A DNA stretch of 64,000 nt from Halisarca cf. caerulea (Eukaryota > Porifera > Demospongiae > Chondrillida > Halisarcidae). The stretch spans positions 62,001 through 126,000 of the forward strand of contig CAUJGJ010000010.1 of assembly GCA_963170055.1 (NCBI GenBank). Reading direction: 5' to 3'. The translations under genes were made by a program, and so were the position numbers. Of this stretch, positions 27,257 through 41,200 are shown in pieces (within the stretch, counting starts at the first letter, position 1; each line of letters opens with the position of its first letter). Below the pieces are notes generated by a model that was not told the DNA's origin, ran no database searches, and saw only the letters and a list, made by a program, of their open reading frames with translations.

Positions 27257-28544
27257 CGTATTAAAGTAGTGTTGGATATGCTGGTGCTAATACCAATATT
27301 TGGCACTAGCACCACGCACATTCCCAGTGGACACACATGAAGTTTCTAAAGTGCTGTGGTCGCATTTGTGTAGTGTTGGATATGCTGGTGCTAATACCAA
27401 TATTTGGCACTAGCACCACGCACATTCCCAGTGGACACACATGAAGTTTCTGAAGTGTTGTGGGCGTATTTGTGTAGTGTTGGATATGCTGGTGCTAATA
27501 CCAATATTTGGCACTAGCACCACGCACATTCCCAGTGGACACACATGAAGTTTCTGAAGTGTTGTGGGCATATTTGTGTAGTGTTGGATATGCTGGTGCT
27601 AATACCAATATTTGGCACTAGCACCACGCACATTCCCAGAGGACACACATGAAGTTTCTTAACTACAGTGGGCGTATTTGTGTAGTGTTGGATATGTTGG
27701 TGCTAATACCAATATTTGGCACTAGCACCACGCACATTCCCAGTAGACACACATGACCTTTCTGAAGTGCTGTGGGCGTATTTGTGTAATGTTGGATATG
27801 CTGGTGCTAATACCAATATTTGGCACTAGCACCACGCACATTCCCAGTGGACACACATGAAGTTTCTGAAGTGCTGTGGGCGTATTTGTGTAGTGTTGGA
27901 TATGCTGGTGCTAATACCAATATTTGGCACTAGCACCACGCACATTCCCAGTGGACACACATGAAGTTTCTGAAGTGCTGTGGGCGTATTTGTGTAGTGT
28001 TGGATATGCTGGTGCTAATACCAATATTTGGCACTAGCACCACGCACATTCCCAGTGGACACACATGAAGTTTCTGAAGTGCTGTGGGCGTATTTGTGTA
28101 GTGTTGGATATGCTGGTGCTAATACTAATATTTGGCACTAGCACCACGTACATTCCCAGTGGACACACATGAAGTTTCTTAACTACTGTGGGCGTATTTG
28201 TGTAATGTTGGATATGCTGGATCTAATACCATTATTTGGCACTAGCACCACGCACATTCCCAGTGGACACACATAACCTTTCTGAAGTGCTGTGGTCGCA
28301 TTTGTGTAGTGTTGGATATGCTGGTGCTAATACCAATATTTGGCACTAGCACCACGCACATTCCCAGAGGACACACATGAAGTTTCTTAACTACTGTGGG
28401 CGTATTTGTGTACTGTTGGATATGCTGGTGCTGATACCAATATTTGGCACTAGCACCGCGCACAATCCCAGTGGAGACACATAACCTTTCTGGAGTGCTG
28501 TGAGCGCATTTGTGTAGTGTTGGATATGCTGGTACTAATACCAA
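27257..28544. repeat. Type C HOR unit C6, partial, ending at the C/B border
   Basis: Relative to C1, a 'gtgttgtggg' monomer is duplicated at 27,569 (with 'gggcatatttg'), one extra consensus monomer is present, and one 'gagcgcatttg' monomer near 28,300 is lost. The monomer at 28,505 begins like the C monomer 'gctggtactaatacc' but ends with the B form 'ggcactagcaccacgcac'. Private changes 'gctgataccaat' and 'acataacctttctggag' are also seen at 62.03-62.09 kb. Confidence 0.75.
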
Positions 28545-30100
28545 TATTTGGCACTAGCACCACGCACATTCCCAGTGGACACACATGAAGTTTCTGAAGT
28601 GCTGTGGTCGCATTTGTGTAGTGTTGGATATGCTGGTGCTAATACCAATATTTGGCACTAGCACCACGCACATTCCCAGTGGACAAACATGAAGTTTCTG
28701 AAGTGTTGTGGGCGTATTTGTGTTGTGTTGGATATGCTGTTGCTAATACCAATATTTGGCACTAGCACCACGCACATTCCCAGAGGACACACCTGAAGTT
28801 TCTTAACTACAGTGGGCGTATTTGTGTAGTGTTGGATATGCTTGTGCTAATGCCATTATTTGGCACTAGCACCACGCATATTCCCAGTGGAAACACATGA
28901 CCTTTCTGAAGTTCTGTGAGCGCATTTGTGTAGTGTTGGATATGCTGGTGCTAATACCAATATTTGGCACTAGCACCACGCACATTCCCAGTGGACACAC
29001 ATGAAGTTTCTGAAGTACTGTGGGCGTATTTGTTTAATGTTGGATATGCTGGTGCTAATACCAATATTTGGCACTAGCACCACGCACATTCTCAGTGGAC
29101 ACACATGAAGTTTCTGAAGTGCTGTGGGCGTATTTGTGTAGTGTTGGATATGCTGGTGCTAATACCAATATTTGGCACTAGCACCACGCACATTCCCAGG
29201 GGACACACATGAAATTTCTGAAGTGCTGTGGGCGTATTTGTGTAGTGTTGGATATGCTGGTGCTAATACCAATATTTGGCACTAGCACCACGCACATTCC
29301 CAGTGGACACACATGAAGTTTCTTAACTACTGTGGGCGTATTTGTGTACTGTTGGATATGCTGGTGCTAATACCATTATTTGGCACTAGCACCGCGCACA
29401 ATCCCAGTGGAGACACATGACCTTTCTGGAGTGCTGTGAGCGCATTTGTGTAGTGTTGGATATGCTGGTACTAATACCAATATTTGGCACTAGCACCACG
29501 CACATTCCCAGTGGACATACATGAAGTTTCTGAAGTGCTGTGGTTGCATTTGTGTAGTGTTGGATATGCTGGTGCTAATACCAATATTTGGCACTAGCAC
29601 CACGCACATTCCCAGTGGACAAACATGAAGTTTCTGAAGTGTTGTGGGCGTATTTGTGTTGTGTTGGATATGCTGGTGCTAATACCAATATTTGGCACTA
29701 GCACCACGCACATTCCCAGAGGACACACATGAAGTTTCTTAACTACAGTGGGCGTATTTGTGTAGTGTTGGATATGCTTGTGCTAATGCCATTATTTGGC
29801 ACTAGCACCACGCATATTCCCAGTGGAAACACATGACCTTTCTGAAGTTCTGTGAGCGCATTTGTGTAGTGTTGGATATGCTGGTGCTAATACCAATATT
29901 TGGCACTAGCACCACGCACATTCCCAGTGGACACACATGAAGTTTCTGAAGTACTGTGGGCGTATTTGTTTAATGTTGGATATGCTGGTGCTAATACCAA
30001 TATTTGGCACTAGCACCACGCACATTCTCAGTGGACACACATGAAGTTTCTGAAGTGCTGTGGGCGTATTTGTGTAGTGTTGGATATGCTGGTGCTAATA
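28401..30100. repeat. Nine-monomer (936-bp) tandem duplication in type B
   Basis: The 'gtactgttgg' monomer at 28,401 recurs at 29,337 and the 'tgtgttgtgttgg' monomer at 28,713 recurs at 29,649. Both are 936 bp apart, with the monomers between in the same order. The first copy differs by 'gctgttgctaatacc', 'cacacctgaag', 'cccaggggacac' and 'gaaatttctg'. Similar pairs occur at 32,353/33,289, 39,945/40,881, 45,145/46,081 and 61,993/62,929, but not in the first B block. Confidence 0.8.
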
Positions 30101-33100
30101 CCATTATTTGGCACTAGCACTGCGCACAATCCCAGTGGACACACATGACCTTTCTGAAGTGCTGTGAGCGCATTTGTGTAGTGTTGGATATGCTGGTGCT
30201 AATACCAATGTTTGGCACTAGCACTAAGCACATTCCCAGTGGACACACATGAAGTTTCGGAAGTGTTGTGGGCGTATTTGTTTAATGTTGGATATGCTGG
30301 TGCTAAGACCAATATTTGGCACTAGCACCACGCACATTCTCAGTGGAAACACATGAAGTTTCTGAAGTGCTGTGGGCGTATTTGTGTAGTGTTGGATATG
30401 CTGGTGCTAATACCAATATTTGGCACTAGCACCACGCACATTCCCAGAGGACACACATGAAGTTTCTTAACTACTGTGGGCGTATTTGTGTAAGGTTGGA
30501 TATGCTGGTGCTAATACCATTATTTGGCACTAGCACCGCGCACAATCCCAGTGGACACACATGACCTTTCTGAAGTGCTGTGAGCGCATTTGTGTAGTGT
30601 TGGATATGCTTGTGCTAATACCAATATTTGGCACTAGCACCACACATATTCCCAATGGACACACATGAAGTTTCTGAAGTACTGTGAGCGTATTTGTGTA
30701 GTGTTGGATAAGCTGGTGCTAAGACTAATATTTGGCACTAGCACCATGCACATTCCCAGTGGACACACATGAAGTTACTGAAGTACTGCGGGCGTATTTG
30801 TGTAGTGCTGGATATGCTGGTGCTAATACCAATATTTGGAACTAGCACCACACACATTCCCAGTGGACACACATGAAGTTTACGAAGAGCTGTGAGCGTA
30901 TTAAAGTAGTGTTACATATGCTGGTGCTAATACCAATATTTGGCACTAGCACCACGCACATTCCCAGTGGACACACATGAAGTTTCTGAAGTGCTGTGGT
31001 CGCATTTGTGTAGTGTTGGATATGCTGGTGCTAATACCAATATTTGGCACTAGCACCACGCACATTCCCAGCGGACACACATGAAGTTTCTGAAGTGTTG
31101 TGGGCGTATTTGTGTAGTGTTGGATATGCTGGTGCTAATACCAATATTTGGCACTAGCACCACGCACATTCCCAGAGGACACACATGAAGTTTCTTAACT
31201 ACAGTGGGCGTATTTGTGTAGTGTTGGATATGCTGGTGCTAATACCAATATTTGGCACTAGCACCACGCACATTCCCAGTGGACACACATGACTTTTCTG
31301 AAGTGCTGTGGGCGTATTTGTGTAATGTTGGATATGCTGGTGCTAATACCAATATTTGGCACTAGCACCACGCACATTCCCAGTGGACACACATGAAGTT
31401 TCTGAAGTGCTGTGGGCGTATTTGTGTAGTGTTGGATATGCTGGTGCTAATACCAATATTTGGCACTAGCACCACGCACATTCCCAGTGGACACACATGA
31501 AGTTTCTGAAGTGCTGTGGGCGTATTTGTGTAGTGTTGGATATGCTGGTGCTAATACCAATATTTGGCACTAGCACCACGCACATTCCCAGTGGACACAC
31601 ATGAAGTTTCTGAAGTGCTGTGGGCGTATTTGTGTAGTGTTGGATATGCTGGTGCTAATACCAATATTTGGCAGTAGCACCACGCACATTCCCAGTGGAC
31701 ACACATGAAGTTTCTGAAGTGCTGTGGGCGTATTTGTGTAGTGTTGGATATGCTGGTGCTAATACCAATATTTGGCACTAGCACCACGCACATTCCCAGT
31801 GGACACACATGAAGTTTCTGAAGTGCTGTGGGCGTATTTGTGTAGTGTTGGATATGCTGGTGCTAATACCAATATTTGGCACTAGCACCACGCACATTCC
31901 CAGTGGACACACATGAAGTTTCTGAAGTGCTGTGGGCGTATTTGTGTAGTGTTGGATATGCTGGTGCTAATACTAATATTTGGCACTAGCACCACGTACA
32001 TTCCCAGTGGACACACATGAAGTTTCTTAACTACTGTGGGCGTATTTGTGTAATGTTGGATATGCTGGATCTAATACCATTATTTGGCACTAGCACCACG
32101 CACATTCCCAGTGGACACACATAACCTTTCTGAAGTGCTGTGGTCGCATTTGTGTAGTGTTGGATATGCTGGTGCTAATACCAATATTTGGCACTAGCAC
32201 CACGCACATTCTCAGTGGACACACATAACCTTTCTGAAGTGCTGTGAGCGCATTTGTGTAGTGTTGGATATGCTGGTGCTAATACCAATATTTGGCACTA
32301 GCACCACGCACATTCCCAGAGGACACACATGAAGTTTCTTAAATATTGTGGGCGTATTTGTGTACTGTTGGATATGCTGGTGCTAATACCAATATTTGGC
32401 ACTAGCACCGCGCACAATCCCAGTGGAGACACATGACCTTTCTGGAGTGCTGTGAGCGCATTTGTGTAGTGTTGGATATGCTGGTACTAATACCAATATT
32501 TGGCACTAGCACCACGCACATTCCCAGTGGACACACATGAAGTTTCTGAAGTGCTGTGGTCGCATTTGTGTAGTGTTGGATATGCTGGTGCTAATACCAA
32601 TATTTGGCACTAGCACCACGCACATTCCCAGTGGACAAGCATGAAGTTTCTGAAGTGTTGTGGGCGTATTTGTGTTGTGTTGGATATGCTGGTGCTAATA
32701 CCAATATTTGGCACTAGCACCACGCACATTCCCAGAGGACACACCTGAAGTTTCTTAACTACAGTGGGCGTATTTGTGTAGTGTTGGATATGCTTGTGCT
32801 AATGCCATTATTTGGCACTAGCACCACGCATATTCCCAGTGGAAACACATGACCTTTCTGAAGTTCTGTGAGCGCATTTGTGTAGTGTTGGATATGCTGG
32901 TGCTAATACCAATATTTGGCACTAGCACCACGCACATTCCCAGTGGACACACATGAAGTTTCTGAAGTACTGTGGGCGTATTTGTTTAATGTTGGATATG
33001 CTGGTGCTAATACCAATATTTGGCACTAGCACCACGCACATTCTCAGTGGACACACATGAAGTTTCTGAAGTGCTGTGGGCGTATTTGTGTAGTGTTGGA

Positions 33101-34930
33101 TATGCTGGTGCTAATACCAATATTTGGCACTAGCACCACGCACATTCCCAGTGGACACACATAACCTTTCTGAAGTGCTGTGAGCGCATTTGTGTAGGGT
33201 TGGATATGCTGGTGCTAATACCAATATTTGGCACTAGCACCACGCACATTCCCAGTGGACACACATGAAGTTTCTTAACTACTGTGGGCGTATTTGTGTA
33301 CTGTTGGATATGCTGGTGCTAATACCATTATTTGGCACTAGCACCGCGCACAATCCCAGTGGAGACACATGACCTTTCTGGAGTGCTGTGAGCGCATTTG
33401 TGTAGTGTTGGATATGCTGGTACTAATACCAATATTTGGCACTAGCACCACGCACATTCCCAGTGGACACACATGAAGTTTCTGAAGTGCTGTGGTCGCA
33501 TTTGTGTAGTGTTGGATATGCTGGTGCTAATACCAATGTTTGGCACTAGCACTAAGCACATTCCCAGTGGACACACATGAAGTTTCGGAAGTGTTGTGGG
33601 CGTATTTGTTTAATGTTGGATATGCTGGTGCTAAGACCAATATTTGGCACTAGCACCACGCACATTCTCAGTGGACACACATGAAGTTTCTGAAGTGCTG
33701 TGGGCGTATTTGTGTAGTGTTGGATATGCTGGTGCTAATACCAATATTTGGCACTAGCACCACGCACATTCCCAGAGGACACACATGAAGTTTCTTAACT
33801 ACTGTGGGCGTATTTGTGTAAGGTTGGATATGCTGGTGCTAATACCATTATTTGGCACTAGCACCGCGCACAATCCCAGTGGACACACATGACCTTTCTG
33901 AAGTGCTGTGAGCGCATTTGTGTAGTGTTGGATATGCTTGTGCTAATACCAATATTTGGCACTAGCACCACACATATTCCCAATGGACACACATGAAGTT
34001 TCTGAAGTACTGTGAGCGTATTTGTGTAGTGTTGGATAAGCTGGTGCTAAGACTAATATTTGGCACTAGCACCATGCACATTCCCAGTGGACACACATGA
34101 AGTTACTGAAGTACTGCGGGCGTATTTGTGTAGTGCTGGATATGCTGGTGCTAATACCAATATTTGGAACTAGCACCACACACATTCCCAGTGGACACAC
34201 ATGAAGTTTACGAAGAGCTGTGAGCGTATTAAAGTAGTGTTACATATGCTGGTGCTAATACCAATATTTGGCACTAGCACCACGCACATTCCCAGTGGAC
34301 ACACATGAAGTTTCTGAAGTGCTGTGGTCGCATTTGTGTAGTGTTGGATATGCTGGTGCTAATACCAATATTTGGCACTAGCACCACGCACATTCCCAGT
34401 GGACACACATGAAGTTTCTGAAGTGTTGTGGGCGTATTTGTGTAGTGTTGGATATGCTGGTGCTAATACCAATATTTGGCACTAGCACCACGCACATTCC
34501 CAGAGGACACACATGAAGTTTCTTAACTACAGTGGGCGTATTTGTGTAGTGTTGGATATGCTGGTGCTAATACCAATATTTGGCACTAGCACCACGCACA
34601 TTCCCAGTGGACACACATGAAGTTTCTGAAGTGCTGTGGGCGTATTTGTGTAGTGTTGGATATGCTGGTGCTAATACCAATATTTGGCACTAGCACCACG
34701 TACATTCCCAGTGGACACACATGTAGTTTCTTAACTACTGTGGGCGTATTTGTGTAATGTTGGATATGCTGGATCTAATACCATTATTTGGCACTAGCAC
34801 CACGCACATTCCCAGTGGACACACATAACCTTTCTGAAGTGCTGTGAGCGCATTTGTGTAGTGTTGGATATGCTGGTGCTAATACCAATATTTGGCACTA
34901 GCACCACGCACATTCCCAGTGGACACACAT
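28545..34930. repeat. Type B higher-order repeat block, second copy
   Basis: B landmarks return: 'cgtattaaagtagtgttaca' at 30,897 and 34,225, exactly 3,328 bp (32 monomers) apart, with 'tttacgaagagctg' just before both. The 'tgtgttgtgttgg' monomer lies at 28,713, 29,649 and 32,665. Two 936-bp (9-monomer) tandem duplications are present: 'gtactgttgg' monomers at 28,401 and 29,337, and at 32,353 and 33,289. A run of near-consensus monomers lies at 31,417-31,940. Confidence 0.82.
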
Positions 34931-35160
34931 GACCTTTTCGAAGTGCAGTGGGCGTATTTGTGTAGTGTTGGATATGCTGGTGCTATTACCAATATTTGGC
35001 ACTAGCACAACGCACATTCCCAGTGGACAAACATGAAGTTTCTGAAGTGCTTTGGGCGTATTTGTGTAGTGTTGGATATGCTGGTGCTAATACCAATATT
35101 TGGCACTAGCACCACGCACATTCCCATTGGACACACATGAAGTTTATTAACTACAGTGGG
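34931..35160. repeat. Border between type B and type A blocks, monomers with private changes
   Basis: Two consecutive monomers carry changes that I did not find elsewhere in the window or found only rarely: 'gaccttttcgaagtgcagtg', 'gctattaccaat', 'agcacaacgcac' and 'gaagtgctttgggcg'. The next monomer is already type A ('cccattggacacac', 'tttattaactacag'). Extra divergence at a border between homogenised blocks is expected, because single border monomers have no HOR partner to convert them. Confidence 0.65.
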
Positions 35161-38100
35161 CGTATTTGTGTAGTGTTGGATATGCTGGTGCTAATACCAA
35201 TATTTGGCACTAGCACCACGCATATTCCCAGAGGACACACATGAAGTTTCTTAACTACTGTGGGCGTATTTGTGTACTGTTGGATATGCTGGTGCTAATA
35301 CCATTATTTGGCACTAGCACCGCGCACAATCCCAGTGGACACACATGACCTTTCTGAAGTGCTGTGAGCGTATTTGTGTAGTGTTGGATATGCTGGTGCT
35401 AATACCAATATTTGGCACTAGCACCACGCACATTCCCATTGGACACACATGAAGTTTCTGAAATGCTGTGGTCGCATTTTTGTACTGTTGGATATGCTGG
35501 TGCTAATACCATTATTTGGCACTAGCACCGCGCACAATCCCAGTGGACACACATGACCTTTCTTAAGTGCTGTAAGCGTATTTGTGTAGTGTTGGATATG
35601 CTGGTGCTAATACCAATATTTGGCACTAGCACCACGCACATTCCCAGTGGACACACATGAAGTTTATAAAGTGCTGTGGTCGCATTTGTGTAGTGTTGGA
35701 TATGCTGGTGCTAATACCAATATTTGGCACTAGCACCACGCACATTCCCAGTGGACACACATGAAGTTTATTAACTACAGTGGGCGTATTTGTGTAGTGT
35801 TGGATATGCTGGTGCTAATACCAATATTTGGCACTAGCACCACGCACATTCCCAGTGGACACACATGAAGTTTCTGAAGTGTTGTGGGCGTATTTGTGTA
35901 GTGTTGGATATGCTGGTGCTAATACCAATATTTGGCACTAGCACCACGCACATTCCCAGTGGACACACATGACCTTTCTGAAGTGCTGTGGGCGTATTTG
36001 TGTAGTGTTGGATATGCTGGTGCTAATACCAATATTTGGCACTAGCACCACGCACATTCCCAGTGGACACACATGAAGTTTCTTAACTACAGTGGGCGTA
36101 TTTGTGTAGTGTTGGATATGCTGGTGCTAATACCAATATTTGGCACTAGCACCACGCACATTCCCAGTGGACACACATGAAGTTTCTGAAGTGTTGTGGG
36201 CGTATTTGTGTAGTGTTGGATATGCTGGTGGTAATACCAATATTTGGCACTAGCACCACGCACATTCCCAGTGGACACACATGAAGTTTCTTAACTACTG
36301 TGAGCGTATTTGTGTAATGTTGGATATGCTGGATCTAATACCAATATTTGGCACTAGCACCACGCACATTCCCATTGGACACACATGAAGTTTATTAACT
36401 ACAGTGGGCGTATTTGTGTAGTGTTGGATATGCTGGTGCTAATACCAATATTTGGCACTAGCACCACGCATATTCCCAGAGGACACACATGAAGTTTCTT
36501 AACTACTGTGGGCGTATTTGTGTACTGTTGGATATGCTGGTGCTAATACCAATATTTGGCACTAGCACCGCGCACAATCCCAGTGGACACACATGACCTT
36601 TCTGAAGTGCTGTGAGCGTATTTGTGTAGTGTTGGATATGCTGGTGCTAATACCAATATTTGGCACTAGCACCACGCACATTCCCATTGGACACACATGA
36701 AGTTTCTGAAATGCTGTGGTCGCATTTTTGTACTGTTGGATATGCTGGTGCTAATACCATTATTTGGCACTAGCACCGCGCACAATCCCAGTGGACACAC
36801 ATGACCTTTCTTAAGTGCTGTAAGCGTATTTGTGTAGTGTTGGATATGCTGGTGCTAATACCAATATTTGGCACTAGCACCACGCACATTCCCAGTGGAC
36901 ACACATGAAGTTTATAAAGTGCTGTGGTCGCATTTGTGTAGTGTTGGATATGCTGGTGCTAATACCAATATTTGGCACTAGCACCACGCACATTCCCAGT
37001 GGACACACATGAAGTTTATTAACTACAGTGGGCGTATTTGTGTAGTGTTGGATATGCTGGTGCTAATACCAATATTTGGCACTAGCACCACGCACATTCC
37101 CAGTGGACACACATGAAGTTTCTGAAGTGTTGTGGGCGTATTTGTGTAGTGTTGGATATGCTGGTGCTAATACCAATATTTGGCACTAGCACCACGCACA
37201 TTCCCAGTGGACACACATGACCTTTCTGAAGTGCTGTGGGCGTATTTGTGTAGTGTTGGATATGCTGGTGCTAATACCAATATTTGGCACTAGCACCACG
37301 CACATTCCCAGTGGACACACATGAAGTTTCTTAACTACAGTGGGCGTATTTGTGTAGTGTTGGATATGCTGGTGCTAATACCAATATTTGGCACTAGCAC
37401 CACGCACATTCCCAGTGGACACACATGAAGTTTCTGAAGTGTTGTGGGCGTATTTGTGTAGTGTTGGATATGCTGGTGGTAATACCAATATTTGGCACTA
37501 GCACCACGCACATTCCCAGTGGACACACATGAAGTTTCTTAACTACTGTGAGCGTATTTGTGTAATGTTGGATATGCTGGATCTAATACCAATATTTGGC
37601 ACTAGCACCACGCACATTCCCATTGGACACACATGAAGTTTATTAACTACAGTGGGCGTATTTGTGTAGTGTTGGATATGCTGGTGCTAATACCAATATT
37701 TGGCACTAGCACCACGCATATTCCCAGAGGACACACATGAAGTTTCTTAACTACTGTGGGCGTATTTGTGTACTGTTGGATATGCTGGTGCTAATACCAT
37801 TATTTGGCACTAGCACCGCGCACAATCCCAGTGGACACACATGACCTTTCTGAAGTGCTGTGAGCGTATTTGTGTAGTGTTGGATATGCTGGTGCTAATA
37901 CCAATATTTGGCACTAGCACCACGCACATTCCCATTGCACACACATGAAGTTTCTGAAATGCTGTGGTCGCATTTTTGTACTGTTGGATATGCTGGTGCT
38001 AATACCATTATTTGGCACTAGCACCGCGCACAATCCCAGTGGACACACATGACCTTTCTGAAGTGCTGTAAGCGTATTTGTGTAGTGTTGGATATGCTGG

Positions 38101-38280
38101 TGCTAATACCAATATTTGGCACTAGCACCACGCACATTCCCAGTGGACACACATGAAGTTTATAAAGTGCTGTGGTCGCATTTGTGTAGTGTTGGATATG
38201 CTGGTGCTAATACCAATATTTGGCACTAGCACCACGCACATTCCCAGTGGACACACATGAAGTTTCTGAAGTGTTGTAGG
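35161..38280. repeat. Type A higher-order repeat block, second copy (12-mer, 1,248 bp)
   Basis: The 'gtactgttgg' landmark monomer recurs at 35,265, 36,513 and 37,761, exactly 1,248 bp apart, giving two full 12-mers and a partial third. Copies are nearly identical; for example 'caccattattt' versus 'ccaatattt' in the landmark at 36,513, and 'cccattgcacacac' near 37,930, are among the few differences. Compared with the 19-21-mers at the left end this unit lacks the 'tttctatag' and 'cacaatttccc' monomers. The block ends in a hybrid monomer at 38,177-38,280 that leads into type B. Confidence 0.87.
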
Positions 38281-41200
38281 CGTATTTGTTTAATGCTGGA
38301 TATGCTGGTACTAATACCAATATTTGGCACTAGCACCACGCACATTCCCAGTGGACACACATGAAGTTTCTGAAGTGCTGTGGGCGTATTTGTGTAGTGT
38401 TGGATATGCTGGTGCTAATACCAATATTTGGCACTAGCACCACGCACATTCCCAGAGGACACACCTGAAGTTTCTAAACTACTGTGGGCGTATTTGTGTA
38501 ATGTTGGATATGCTGGATCTAATACCATTATTTGGCACTAGCACCGCGCACAATCCCAGTGGACACACATGACCTTTCTGAAGTGCTGTGAGCGCATTTG
38601 TGTAGTGTTGGATATGCTTGTGCAAATACCAATATTTGGCACTAGCACCACACATATTCCCAATGGACACACATGAAGTTTCTGAAGTACTGTGAGCGTA
38701 TTTGTGTAGTGTTGGATAAGCTGGTGCTAAGACTAATATTTGGCACTAGCACCATGCACATTCCCAGTGGACACACATGAAGTTTACGAAGTGCTGTGAG
38801 CGTATTAAAGTAGTGTTGCATATGCTGGTGCTAATACCAATATTTGGCACTAGCACCACGCACATTCCCAGTGGACACACATGAAGTTTCTGAAGTGCTG
38901 TGGTCGCATTTGTGTAGTGTTGGATATGCTGGTGCTAATACCAATATTTGGCACTAGCACCACGCACATTCCCAGTGGACACACATGAAGTTTCTGAAGT
39001 GTTGTGGGCGTATTTGTGTAGTGTTGGATATGCTGGTGCTAATACCAATATTTGGCACTAGCACCACGCACATTCCCAGAGGACACACATGAAGTTTCTT
39101 AACTACAATGGGCGTATTTTTGTAGTGTTGGATATGTTGGTGCTAATACCAATATATGGCACTAGCACCACGCACATTCCCAGTAGACACACATGACCTT
39201 TCTGAAGTGCTGTGGGCGTATTTGTGTAATGTTGGATATGCTGGTGCTAATACCAATATTTGGCACTAGCACCACGCACATTCCCAGTGGACACACATGA
39301 AGTTTCTGAAGTGCTGTGGGCGTATTTGTGTAGTGTTGGATATGCTGGTGCTAATACCAATATTTGGCACTAGCACCACGCACATTCCCAGTGGACACAC
39401 ATGAAGTTTCTGAAGTGCTGTGGGCGTATTTGTGTAGTGTTGGATATGCTGGTGCTAATACCAATATTTGGCACTAGCACCACGCACATTCCCAGTGGAC
39501 ACACATGAAGTTTCTGAAGTGCTGTGGGCGTATTTGTGTAGTGTTGGATATGCTGGTGCTAATACCAATATTTGGCACTAGCACCACGTACATTCCCAGT
39601 GGACACACATGAAGTTTCTTAACTACTGTGGGCGTATTTGTGTAATGTTGGATATGCTGGATCTAATACCATTATTTGGCACTAGCACCACGCACATTCC
39701 CAGTGGACACACATAACCTTTCTGCAGTGCTGTGGTCGCATTTGTGTAGTGTTGGATATGCTGGTGCTAATACCAATATTTGGCACTAGCACCACGCACA
39801 TTCCCAGTGGACACACATAACCTTTCTGAAGTGCTGTGAGCGCATTTGTGTAGTGTTGGATATGCTGGTGCTAATACCAATATTTTGCACTAGCACCACG
39901 CACATTCCCAGAGGACACACATGAAGTTTCTTAACTACTGTGGGCGTATTTGTGTACTGTTGGATATGCTGGTGCTAATACCATTATTTGGCACTAGCAC
40001 TGCGCACAATCCCAGTGGAGACACATGACCTTTCTGGAGTGCTGTGAGCGCATTTGTGTAGTGTTGGATATGCTGGTACTAATACCAATATTTGGCACTA
40101 GCACGACGCACATTCCCAGTGGACACACATGAAGTTTCTGAAGTGCTGTGGTCGCATTTGTGTAGTGTTGGATATGCTGGTGCTAATACCAATATTTGGC
40201 ACTAGCACCACGCACATTCCCAGTGGACAAACATGAAGTTTCTGAAGTGTTGTGGGCGTATTTGTGTTGTGTTGGATATGCTGGTGCTAATACCAATATT
40301 TGGCACTAGCACCACGCACATTCCCAGAGGACACACATGAAGTTTCTTAACTACAGTGGGCGTATTTGTGTAGTGTTGGATATGCTTGTGCTAATGCCAT
40401 TATTTGGCACTAGCACCACGCATATTCCCAGTGGAAACACATGACCTTTCTGAAGTTCTGTGAGCGCATTTGTGTAGTGTTGGATATGCTGGTGCTAATA
40501 CCAATATTTGGCACTAGCACCACGCACATTCCCAGTGGACACACATGAAGTTTCTGAAGTACTGTGGGCGTATTTGTTTAATGTTGGATATGCTGGTGCT
40601 AATACCAATATTTGGCACTAGCACCACGCACATTCTCAGTGGACACACATGAAGTTTCTGAAGTGCTGTGGGCGTATTTGTGTAGTGTTGGATATGCTGG
40701 TGCTAATACCAATATTTGGCACTAACACCACGCACATTCCCAGTGGACACACATAACCTTTCTGAAGTGCTGTGAGCGCATTTGTGTAGTGTTGGATATG
40801 CTGGTGCTAATACCAATATTTGGCACTAGCACCACGCACATTCCCAGTGGACACACATGAAGTTTCTTAACTACTGTGGGCGTATTTGTGTACTGTTGGA
40901 TATGCTGGTGCTAATACCATTATTTGGCACTAGCACCGCGCACAATCCCAGTGGAGACACATGACCTTTCTGGAGTGCTGTGAGCGCATTTGTGTAGTGT
41001 TGGATATGCTGGTACTAATACCAATATTTGGCACTAGCACCACGCACATTCCCAGTGGACACACATGAAGTTTCTGAAGTGCTGTGGTCGCATTTGTGTA
41101 GTGTTGGATATGCTGGTGCTAATACCAATATTTGGCACTAGCACCACGCACATTCCCAGTGGACAAACATGAAGTTTCTGAAGTGTTGTGGGCGTATTTG

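Larger units (their letters stand above)
16334..28544. repeat. Type C higher-order repeat block, first copy (22-mer, 2,288 bp)
   Basis: Monomers beginning 'cgtattaaag' fall in a fixed spacing cycle of 1,248, 312 and 728 bp (12 + 3 + 7 monomers), which sums to 2,288 bp. Starts are 17,062, 18,311, 18,623, 19,351, 20,599, 20,911, 21,639, 22,887, 24,136, 24,448, 26,217, 26,529 and 27,257. Units are complete at 17,062-21,638 and 22,887-25,175, shortened at 21,639-22,886 and 25,176-27,256, and the last is partial. A 7-monomer lead-in occupies 16,334-17,061. The block ends in a hybrid monomer at 28,505 where the C pattern 'ggaactagcaccacacac' is replaced by the B pattern. Confidence 0.88.
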
